A stretch of 10,516 bases of DNA, taken from assembly GCA_021160245.1 (NCBI GenBank), contig JAGHCW010000171.1, positions 1 to 10,516 of the forward strand, in the 5' to 3' direction. Origin of the DNA: a bacterium (GTDB lineage Bacteria; B130-G9). A program made the translations under genes and the position numbers. Positions 1 through 5,939 of this stretch are shown here, piece by piece; the first letter of the stretch is position 1, and each line of letters begins with the position of its first letter. The notes under the pieces were generated by a model. It saw only the letters and a program-made list of their open reading frames with translations, did no database searches and had not been told where the DNA came from.

Positions 1-167
1 CAGTTATATAGATGACTCTCATTATTCTAACACCATGATTCAACACTGTGACCTTAGAAGGCCAGAGCGCCGCTTCATTTGCATCGCCTTGATTGAGACC
101 GGGCGATGATATCGCGCTGCTATCTCTGGCGAAAGTTGGGCTTGAAACCTGCCGCGCTTAACCTACA

Positions 168-1112
168 ATGCCGTGCTTTGGAGGTTCTAATCTGTTCATC
201 TATATCATTCTGACCATTCTCGGCCTGTTAGCACTCGTGGTTCTTGCGCGAGCAATCTGGATTGCGCCGTTCGCCATGACCATCACGCATACTGATATCG
301 AGATTCTGGAACCCGGCTCTGCCTTTGACGGCTTCAGAATACTTCATCTATCGGACTTTCACCTTCGGAAGGGCACGAATCCAGGAATGCTACGGATGCT
401 CGATGAAGCGCTGGCCAAAATAAATGGCGAAAAGATAGACCTTATATGCCTGAACGGCGATATATTAGAGACCGATTGCGGCCGCGCTCTTCTTGAGCAG
501 GTTATGAGGCGGCTCCGCTCGATCGGCGCGAGTGAGGGTATAATCGCAGTTCTGGGAAACCACGACTACAACCACTACACGTTCCGCAACCTCTTCCTAG
601 AAAGATTCGTAGTTGAGACCAAAAACGACATCGACGCTCTGATCCGCATTCTCTCCGACAACGAGGCGCAGGTTCTTCGGAATAGGACGCTGAATCTTGG
701 CCGGGATGGTGAGCGGCTGACATTTGCGGGGATCGACGATTTCATCAGCGGACGGCACAGCATTCAGACGGTTCTCGAGGACGTTCGCCCGGATGATTGT
801 GTTGTGTTCTTGACGCACTCGCCTGATGTTATCGCCCAGCTAGCTGATCGCCACGTTGATCTCGTTCTTGCCGGACATACCCACGGCGGTCAGATTCGGC
901 TTCCGCTGCTTGGGTCTCTCGTCTCGCGCTCGAGGATGTTCAGGGGGCATGTCTCCGGTCTGTTTGATTCCGGCAGTATGAAAGTCTTTATTACAAGGGG
1001 AGTTGGCATCGTAAAGTATGCGCCTATGCGTTTCAGATGCCCTCCGGAGTTCTCAATCGTTGAGCTTTGCTCCAAATCTACTTGCCACAATCGGGTATCC
1101 TTGCAACAGTAG
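168..1112 (+). CDS. Membrane-anchored metallophosphoesterase (YkuE/YaeI-like calcineurin fold)
   Basis: A 314-residue protein with an N-terminal hydrophobic helix (about residues 9-33), then the ordered metal-binding motifs of the calcineurin-like phosphoesterase fold: DFH (D63, H65), NGD (G97-D98), GNHD (130-133), THSPD (H217) and GHTHGGQ (236-242). All dinuclear-metal ligands expected for the family are present, so it should be an active phosphoesterase. The GHTHGGQ ending and the single membrane anchor match the YkuE/YaeI/LpxG-like branch, some members of which cleave UDP-diacylglucosamine in lipid A synthesis. That substrate is only a possibility here. The ATG at 168 has no upstream Shine-Dalgarno site, while a GGAGG lies just inside it, so the true start may be the in-frame CTG at 192. 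It ends 55 bases before gatD on the same strand, with no visible terminator between them. Confidence 0.9.
   Translation: MPCFGGSNLFIYIILTILGLLALVVLARAIWIAPFAMTITHTDIEILEPGSAFDGFRILHLSDFHLRKGTNPGMLRMLDEALAKINGEKIDLICLNGDILETDCGRALLEQVMRRLRSIGASEGIIAVLGNHDYNHYTFRNLFLERFVVETKNDIDALIRILSDNEAQVLRNRTLNLGRDGERLTFAGIDDFISGRHSIQTVLEDVRPDDCVVFLTHSPDVIAQLADRHVDLVLAGHTHGGQIRLPLLGSLVSRSRMFRGHVSGLFDSGSMKVFITRGVGIVKYAPMRFRCPPEFSIVELCSKSTCHNRVSLQQ
180..184 (+). promoter_or_regulatory. GGAGG ribosome binding site inside the called phosphoesterase start
   Basis: A perfect GGAGG lies 12 bases inside the ORF that opens at ATG 168. It is 7 bases before an in-frame CTG at 192-194. No comparable site precedes the ATG. 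The shortened product would begin directly with the hydrophobic helix, which is normal for a signal anchor. CTG starts are rare, so this is a suggestion only. Confidence 0.4.
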
Positions 1113-1167
1113 TCGATGAATGTCACTTAAGCTTTGAATATTAGACAGATATTTTAGAGGGTAGAAA

Positions 1168-2565
1168 ATGGCGGCGAGTTCTTCCAGCAACACTCTCAAA
1201 GGCTATCGTGGACGGGCAAAAGAGGTTCTTAGCAGCCTCGGCGCGCGGGTATGGGCGGACGTTGAGGTTAAGACGTCAAAGGGCAATTATGTAGGGCTTA
1301 TCTTGCCCAGGTCCGAGACAGCGGACGACCAGCACATGGTCCTGAAGCTCCGCACAGGCTATAACGTCGGTGTGAACGTCAACACGATAACCGAGATATC
1401 CGAAATGGGATATAAGGAGGCGCATTACGAGATTCCCGAGAAGAAGTTTCCTTGTGATCCGGCCAAGCCAAATGTCACCTTGCTCGGAACGGGAGGCACG
1501 ATAGCATCACGGCTCGATTACAGAACGGGAGCAGTTATCCCCGCATTTTCCCCCGGGGAGCTGTACGGGGCTGTGCCTGAGCTTGCGGATATCTGCAATC
1601 TCGACACGAAGAAGCTCTTTGGCATCTTCAGCGAGGACATGTCGCCTCTGCAATGGACAACGCTTGCAAAAGGCATCGGACGTGAGATCGAAAAGGGCGT
1701 CGATGGCATCGTTATCGGACATGGTACCGACACGATGCACCATACAAGCGCGATACTGAGCTTCATGGTCCAGAACCCTCCCGTGCCGATAATTCTCGTC
1801 GGATCGCAGCGCTCCAGCGACCGGCCGTCCAGCGACGCGGCGCTGAACTTAATCAACGCGACGCGGTCGGCGGCTTACGGCGATATAGCAGAGGTTTTGG
1901 TCTGCATGTTCGGCCCGACGAGCGACCAGTATTGCCTGCTGCATCGAGGCACGCGCGTCCGCAAGATGCACTCAAGCTATCGAAGCACATTTAGGACGCT
2001 GAGCGATACCCCGGTCGGAAGGGTCTCCCCGACTGATTACGTTGTCCTGCGGGATGATGTGAAGAGACGCCGCAACGACAGGAAGGTGAAGATCGACCCC
2101 GTGTTCGAGGAGAAGGTCTCCATCGTCTATTATTATCCGAACATGAAGCCGGATATTATTGAGGCGCTGGTTGACAACGGCTACAAGGGAATTGTCATAG
2201 CGGGAACGGGCCTCGGTCATGTGAATAAGCCTCTTTACGAGCCGATCAAGAAGGCCTGCGACAAGGGTGTCCACATCTTTATGACGGTTCAGACGCTCTG
2301 GGGTTATGTCCAGATGTTCGTCTATGAGACTGGGCGGGAGCTGATGCAGCGTGGGATCGTTCCGGCCGCGAATATGCTGCCCGAGGTGGCCTACATGAAG
2401 CTTTGCTGGGTTTTAGGCCATACGCTCGAGCGGGAGAAGGTAATTGAGATGATGCTCAAACCCGTTTGTGACGAGATAACCGAGCGAGAGCCACATGACG
2501 GCTATCTAATCTTCCAAGGCGGCCTGCCGGAGGTCCAGAAGATGCTAAGGCATATCGCGAAGTAG
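1168..2565 (+). CDS. gatD: Archaeal-type Glu-tRNA(Gln) amidotransferase subunit D (GatD)
   Basis: In the GatDE complex GatD is the asparaginase-like subunit. It hydrolyses glutamine to release ammonia, which GatE uses to convert Glu-tRNA(Gln) to Gln-tRNA(Gln). The 465-residue protein has the small N-terminal GatD domain (about 27-80, with LPRSETADDQH and LKLRTGYNVGV), then the asparaginase domain. Catalytic elements are all visible: GTGGTIAS with T111, GHGTDTM with T187-D188, and RGTRVRKMHSS with K266. The C-terminal LWGYVQMFVYETGREL and MLPEVAYMKLCWVLGHT segments are specific to GatD rather than plain asparaginases AnsA/AnsB. Length is slightly above archaeal GatD (about 430-450). AGAGGG lies 6 bases before the ATG. 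GatE is not in this window. GatDE is regarded as an archaeal signature, so its presence beside bacterial genes is unusual. A GatD-derived asparaginase is the alternative. Confidence 0.9.
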   Translation: MAASSSSNTLKGYRGRAKEVLSSLGARVWADVEVKTSKGNYVGLILPRSETADDQHMVLKLRTGYNVGVNVNTITEISEMGYKEAHYEIPEKKFPCDPAKPNVTLLGTGGTIASRLDYRTGAVIPAFSPGELYGAVPELADICNLDTKKLFGIFSEDMSPLQWTTLAKGIGREIEKGVDGIVIGHGTDTMHHTSAILSFMVQNPPVPIILVGSQRSSDRPSSDAALNLINATRSAAYGDIAEVLVCMFGPTSDQYCLLHRGTRVRKMHSSYRSTFRTLSDTPVGRVSPTDYVVLRDDVKRRRNDRKVKIDPVFEEKVSIVYYYPNMKPDIIEALVDNGYKGIVIAGTGLGHVNKPLYEPIKKACDKGVHIFMTVQTLWGYVQMFVYETGRELMQRGIVPAANMLPEVAYMKLCWVLGHTLEREKVIEMMLKPVCDEITEREPHDGYLIFQGGLPEVQKMLRHIAK

Positions 2566-2704
2566 TGCGTGCAGGTTGGGTCATTATTTTAGACTGCTAT
2601 GGCTGGACACCGCTTTTTGATCGTGGCGGCCAAACGCGACATCAGTCATTATGAATTCGGCTTTCAACAGAGATACTATGCAAGGACGCGATGGGCATAC
2701 TACA

Positions 2705-2767
2705 TGTAGGGGCAGGCCTTGTGTCTGTCCAATATATAGATGGGCGGAGACAAGCCCCGCCCCTACA
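2705..2767. repeat. GC-rich inverted repeat, TGTAGGGGC type
   Basis: Two 26-base arms (2705-2730 and 2742-2767) are imperfect reverse complements, starting TGTAGGGGC and ending GCCCCTACA, around an 11-base AT-rich centre. The terminal 9 bases match perfectly and most of the rest pairs. The left end abuts a CTACA, forming the palindrome CTACATGTAG at 2700-2709. No reading frame is carried and no T-tract follows, so it is not a classic terminator. From general experience, similar GTAGGGGC palindromes recur as dispersed intergenic repeats in environmental bacterial genomes, resembling REP or MITE elements. Whether this one is repeated in its genome cannot be seen here. Confidence 0.75.
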
Positions 2768-2804
2768 CGACCCTAGATTCGACCTATTGGACAGCCTCTA
2801 TGAC

Positions 2805-2822
2805 GCGGCGCCTGGCCGCCGC
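2805..2822. other. Small GC hairpin upstream of the HhH-GPD gene
   Basis: GCGGCG (2805-2810) pairs perfectly with CGCCGC (2817-2822) around a 6-base loop. It sits 29 bases before the ATG at 2852 and just outside the likely ribosome binding region. It has no T-tract. It could be a 5' leader structure or chance in GC-rich sequence. Confidence 0.3.
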
Positions 2823-2851
2823 ACTCCAAGTCAGGCAAAGAGAGAACGTGC

Positions 2852-3469
2852 ATGACGATAGACGAGAAGGCCGAGACGCTATCTAGATTCGCCTGGTCGC
2901 TTGATGGATTCGTGGTTTTGGAGCGATTGAGCGAAACACCAGACCATCTGGGCGCGATCGTGGTTGATGCTGTGCTTCAGGCCGGAATCAACTACAAAAC
3001 CGTCGTGAGGCCCAGGGTTGAGAGATTGAGAGATGAGTATCCCGAGGCGCGGACGACGAGTGGCTTTCTTGCCCTAATCGATCGTGTCTGCCTCAGCGAT
3101 CTCATAGAATGGAAGGGCCAGACGAAGCTCAGCACAATTGCAGAGGTCTTGAATCTCCTCAAGCAGGAGCAGGTCGAGACTCGCTCTCAGCTAAAACTTT
3201 GGCTGCTCCAGTTCGGTAGCACATCGCGTTTGACGCAGATCAAGGGCATTGGGGAGATGACTGCCGATTACCTCAAGATGTTGGCGGGCATTGAGGTCTG
3301 CGCGGCAGATAGTCTGACAATGGGCTTCATGCGGCAAGCGGGCATTGAGCCGAAGTCGTATGATGAGGCGCGGGACATTTTATGCAGGGCGTCCAGGATG
3401 ATGGACGTTCATCCGGTCGCACTAGGCTTCAGCATCTGGGAATATATGGCCAAGCAGCCCAATAGCTGA
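2852..3469 (+). CDS. Minimal HhH-GPD DNA glycosylase-like protein
   Basis: A 205-residue, mostly helical protein with no signal peptide. Residues 128-146 (LTQIKGIGEMTADYLKMLA) form a helix-hairpin-helix, followed 7 residues later by D153 in VCAADSLTMGF. This spacing matches the HhH plus catalytic aspartate of the endonuclease III/MutY/AlkA superfamily (compare GVGxKTAN followed by VDTH). The lysine that gives endonuclease III its lyase activity is replaced by M136, and there is no C-terminal four-cysteine iron-sulfur motif. If active it would be a monofunctional base glycosylase acting on damaged DNA, or it may only bind DNA. The N-terminal 90 residues are not recognised beyond a general helical pattern. 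A purine run (AAAGAGAGA, 2837-2845) lies 6 bases before the ATG. The gene stands alone after the repeat-bearing gap and converges on the hydrolase 55 bases downstream. Confidence 0.65.
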   Translation: MTIDEKAETLSRFAWSLDGFVVLERLSETPDHLGAIVVDAVLQAGINYKTVVRPRVERLRDEYPEARTTSGFLALIDRVCLSDLIEWKGQTKLSTIAEVLNLLKQEQVETRSQLKLWLLQFGSTSRLTQIKGIGEMTADYLKMLAGIEVCAADSLTMGFMRQAGIEPKSYDEARDILCRASRMMDVHPVALGFSIWEYMAKQPNS

Positions 3470-3524
3470 TCGCTTTGGACTCTTGTCCCATTCAGTAAAT
3501 GGACGCGAGAATAATCTATCTCGA

Positions 3525-4715
3525 TCAGCCCGGCATAAGCTCCCACGTATCGCCCCTTTTCTCGACGTGATGAAAGCGCATCACCTGAACGTTAAGCGGC
3601 TCCGAATCGAGTTTCAGTACCACGCTTTTGGTCTTTGGGAAGTATATCTTGCGCTCGATCTCCCGGTCTTTGGTCGAGACAGTCAGCGCGACCGGAATGT
3701 CTTCCTCTGTGAGCGTTCCAAAGTTATTGATGCGTAGTTTGGCCTCATAGGAGTCGTCCGGCAGTTTCTTGACGACCTTTGAGACTCTGAGCTGCGGCCC
3801 GTCGAATCGAACGAAGTACTTCTCAAAGAACTCGCCGACTTTGGCCCAGTATTCGGTAGGGAAGACGTCCTTCGCGGCTATGTGGCCTGTACCGGGGGAC
3901 ATCCAGAATAGCTTTGGGGGCTTGGCCTTTGCATGAAGCCTGCGCGCCATCTCGGCCGGGCAGACCTCGTCTTTTTCGTTCGCGATGATAAAAAGAGGCT
4001 TTGGCGAGACGCTGCCGACGTGTGTCAAGGCGTCGCGCTCACTCGTAAATGTGTCGCCTTCCGGCAGTTTACTGGCTAGCGATGGAGCGTATTCTTTGAA
4101 TATCCGAGGCGCCATCTCAGCAAACGATGAGAAGGGGGAATCCGCGATTATCGCATCGACCGACTTGTTGCTTGCTGCCACATTTATACCGACAGCAGCG
4201 CCGATTGATACGCCGAATATGCCGACGCGCGTTGCCGCGGGACCGAAGCTCGCCTTCGCATAATCGACGGCCGCCGAAATGTCCTTCTCAATGGATAGTA
4301 ATGATGGCTCACCACCAGAGAGGCCGGCGCCTCGATAATCGAAGGCCAGCACATTGTGGCCCAAATCGTGCAGCTGTTTCATCATGTCAACCCAGAAGCC
4401 TATGTTACCCTTTGCGCCTCGGCAAAAGACTATCGTGGCTCGGGCTCTGTCGGCCGGGATGAACCATCCGGCGAGGTTGATCTCGTCCGATGAGGGAATC
4501 ACCACGTCGGAGTAGGAAAGACCCACGCTTTCGGGAGTAACGGTCGGGGCGCCCGCATCAGACATGACCAGCTTGGATATATGTTTGTCCAAGTACGATT
4601 CCCAGTCTATGGAGAAGACTAGAATCGACACTATGATAGCGACCGACGCCAGCCCGATAATGGCAATGAATGTGATTCGCATGGCCCGGCTTGTCTGCTT
4701 CTCACTATTTGTCAT
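3525..4715 (-). CDS. Membrane-anchored alpha/beta-hydrolase with C-terminal extension
   Basis: A 396-residue serine hydrolase. Residues about 13-36 form one hydrophobic helix preceded by R10 and R13, so it is probably a signal anchor with the enzyme outside the membrane. The alpha/beta-hydrolase core (about 65-300) shows FDYRGAGLSGG (125-135), the nucleophile elbow GVSIG with S170, acid D249 in NEKDEVCP, and H278 in GTGHIAA. This is a complete Ser-Asp-His triad of the BAAT/prolyl-oligopeptidase-like type. Residues 304-396 form a beta-rich tail with no recognised family. The substrate is unknown; an esterase or peptidase is plausible. The start overlaps the end of recR by 11 bases, and GAGAGG (4721-4726) lies 5 bases before the ATG within recR, so translation is likely coupled. 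It is the last gene of the ybaB-recR transcript, an unusual position for an envelope enzyme. Confidence 0.85.
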   Translation of the reverse strand: MTNSEKQTSRAMRITFIAIIGLASVAIIVSILVFSIDWESYLDKHISKLVMSDAGAPTVTPESVGLSYSDVVIPSSDEINLAGWFIPADRARATIVFCRGAKGNIGFWVDMMKQLHDLGHNVLAFDYRGAGLSGGEPSLLSIEKDISAAVDYAKASFGPAATRVGIFGVSIGAAVGINVAASNKSVDAIIADSPFSSFAEMAPRIFKEYAPSLASKLPEGDTFTSERDALTHVGSVSPKPLFIIANEKDEVCPAEMARRLHAKAKPPKLFWMSPGTGHIAAKDVFPTEYWAKVGEFFEKYFVRFDGPQLRVSKVVKKLPDDSYEAKLRINNFGTLTEEDIPVALTVSTKDREIERKIYFPKTKSVVLKLDSEPLNVQVMRFHHVEKRGDTWELMPG

Positions 4716-5328
4716 CGTTACCTCTCTTCATGTCAACTTTTGTCCTGCCACGAATAGCTCTTCCAAGCGTGATCTCATCAACGAATTCCAGCGGCCCGCC
4801 GATCGGCACACCGAACGCAATCCTGCTAACAGAGACTCCCAACTCCGCGACCGCTCGCGATACGTAGTTGCCTGTGGCTTCGCCCTCAACATCTGTACTC
4901 GTCGCGATTATCACTTCATTTACGCCATCGCCGCTTACTCTCTTTTTAAGAGCTTCAATCGTGAGCTCTTCAGGGCCTATCCCCGAAAGTGGCGAAATCC
5001 TGCCCAGCAACACATGATATAAACCCCTATATTCCTTTGAGCGTTCCAACGACGAGATGTCCCGCGAGCTCTCCACAACGCAAATGACGTTCATATCTCG
5101 ACTCTCGTCCGAGCAGATAGCGCAGAGGTCACCTGAGGAGAGGTTAAAGCACGCTTTGCACCGGCGAACCTTCTCCCGGGCTCCACAAATAGCGTCAACA
5201 AGGGCGGCAGCTCTCTTCTCGGGCATCTTGAGAATATGAAGCCCCATTCGCTCCGCGCCTCGTCTCGATATGCCCGGCAAGCGCGATAGTTCGGTCAAAA
5301 GCCGTGTGAATTGCCGAGGGTAGCCCAT
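4705..5328 (-). CDS. recR: Recombination mediator protein RecR
   Basis: RecR works with RecO, and in some species RecF, to load RecA on SSB-coated single-stranded DNA at gaps. The 207-residue length is typical. Domains in order: a helix-hairpin-helix (LPGISRRGAERMGLHIL, 17-33), a C4 zinc finger (C57, C60, C69, C72; CxxC-8-CxxC), a Toprim domain starting near residue 80 (VICVVES with E86, then ATSTDVEGEATGNYV), and the conserved end GVPIGGPLEFVDEITL. The HhH loop reads GIS where most RecRs have GIG, a minor variation. The start is the family's usual MxYP, with only 3 bases after the ybaB stop and no strong Shine-Dalgarno site, so it probably depends on coupling to ybaB. The last 11 bases overlap the hydrolase start. 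Confidence 0.97.
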   Translation of the reverse strand: MGYPRQFTRLLTELSRLPGISRRGAERMGLHILKMPEKRAAALVDAICGAREKVRRCKACFNLSSGDLCAICSDESRDMNVICVVESSRDISSLERSKEYRGLYHVLLGRISPLSGIGPEELTIEALKKRVSGDGVNEVIIATSTDVEGEATGNYVSRAVAELGVSVSRIAFGVPIGGPLEFVDEITLGRAIRGRTKVDMKRGNDDK

Positions 5329-5331
5329 ATA

Positions 5332-5649
5332 CTACATCTGGCCTAACAGCTGAGGCGGGACGCCTAGGTCTTTCGCAAATTTGGCCATCTCCTGAGCCAT
5401 CAGTTCCCTTGACTTGCGCAGCGCGTCGTTGACCGCCGAGAGCACGAGGTCCTCAAGCATCTCCACGTCATCGTTCTCAATTACCTGTTTGTCTATCTTG
5501 ATCTCGATGACTTCCTGAGCGCCATTTGCGACTGCCCGAACCATGCCGCCGCCTACGCTGCTCTCAACGATTTTCTTTTGGGCCTCCGCTTGCGCCTCAG
5601 CCATTTTCGACTTAACTTGCTGCATTTTCTTGAAGATGTTCATGTTCAC
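5332..5649 (-). CDS. YbaB/EbfC family nucleoid-associated DNA-binding protein
   Basis: A 105-residue protein of normal family length (about 100-110). It opens with a charged coiled-coil helix (FKKMQQVKSKMAEAQAEAQ, about 6-24), followed by the conserved core with VGGGMVRAVANGAQEVIEIKID (about 32-53) and a C-terminal helix beginning MLEDLVLSAVNDALRKS. YbaB/EbfC dimers bind DNA as small nucleoid-associated proteins and are usually encoded just upstream of recR, as here. The chosen start is GTG at 5649 because AAGGGG (5659-5664) lies 9 bases before it. An ATG two codons later (5643-5641) would be 15 bases from that site. dnaX, which often precedes ybaB, is not adjacent; a divergent protease gene lies upstream. 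Confidence 0.95.
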   Translation of the reverse strand: MNMNIFKKMQQVKSKMAEAQAEAQKKIVESSVGGGMVRAVANGAQEVIEIKIDKQVIENDDVEMLEDLVLSAVNDALRKSRELMAQEMAKFAKDLGVPPQLLGQM

Positions 5650-5658
5650 GTGGCTCTG

Positions 5659-5664
5659 CCCCTT
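5659..5664 (-). promoter_or_regulatory. Ribosome binding site for ybaB
   Basis: On the minus strand this reads AAGGGG, 9 bases before the GTG at 5649. It decides in favour of GTG over the ATG two codons downstream. Confidence 0.6.
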
Positions 5665-5923
5665 GTTTTCAAATTCAATAAAAGCCTATCGACCGACTTA
5701 GAATGCACAATCTTTGCATATCCGGCAATTGATCGTCAACTGCGCCGCCTCACCGGAAAATCGAATTGAGCTGCCACGCCCCTACCGACGGTAACCCCAA
5801 AACTCCAAACACCCGGTATGCGGCGCCAGCCTGATTATTGGGGGAGGGAAGATCAGCCTTTGAAATGTCAGAGCTCTTATGAGTATCATGTTGCCGATTT
5901 TCCTGGCAACCCAAATAAATATG

Positions 5924-5930
5924 TAGGAGG
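5924..5930 (+). promoter_or_regulatory. Ribosome binding site for the protease
   Basis: TAGGAGG is a strong Shine-Dalgarno sequence 9 bases before the first of two tandem ATG codons (5940 and 5943). It supports the 5940 start, although 5943 is also usable. Its TAG is the stop codon of a 12-codon upstream ORF. Confidence 0.75.
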
Positions 5931-5939
5931 CCCCAGAAT

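Larger units (their letters stand above)
5650..5939. other. Divergent intergenic region between ybaB and the protease
   Basis: This 290-base region must hold the promoters for the ybaB-recR-hydrolase cluster and for the protease. On the minus strand TTGACG (5739-5734) is a perfect-looking -35 box, but the bases 17-18 positions downstream give only a weak -10 (a TGCAAAGAT sequence), so the promoter is unproven. A GTAGGGGCG match (minus strand, 5785-5777) resembles one terminus of the 2705-2767 repeat. Near the protease there is a 6-base hairpin (GTTGCC at 5890-5895 with GGCAAC at 5905-5910) and a 12-codon ORF ending in the Shine-Dalgarno site. No RNA gene is recognised. Confidence 0.5.

Noticed and set aside
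1127-1155. Promoter-like pair TTAAGC and TATTTT spaced by 17 bases before gatD
   Set aside because: A start site set by this -10 would fall after the gatD ribosome binding site at 1156-1161, so it cannot serve gatD in the usual way.
2625-2820. Long-range inverted match GGCGGCCA (2625-2632) and TGGCCGCC (2813-2820)
   Set aside because: Eight GC-rich bases about 180 bases apart are expected by chance and do not extend.
3470-3524. Bidirectional terminator between the HhH-GPD gene and the hydrolase
   Set aside because: Only weak stems are present (CCATT/AATGG at 3488-3502 and CGAGA/TCTCG at 3506-3523), with long loops and no T-tract.
4564-5022. A 152-codon plus-strand frame
   Set aside because: It is antisense to recR and the start of the hydrolase, both of which have full family motifs.
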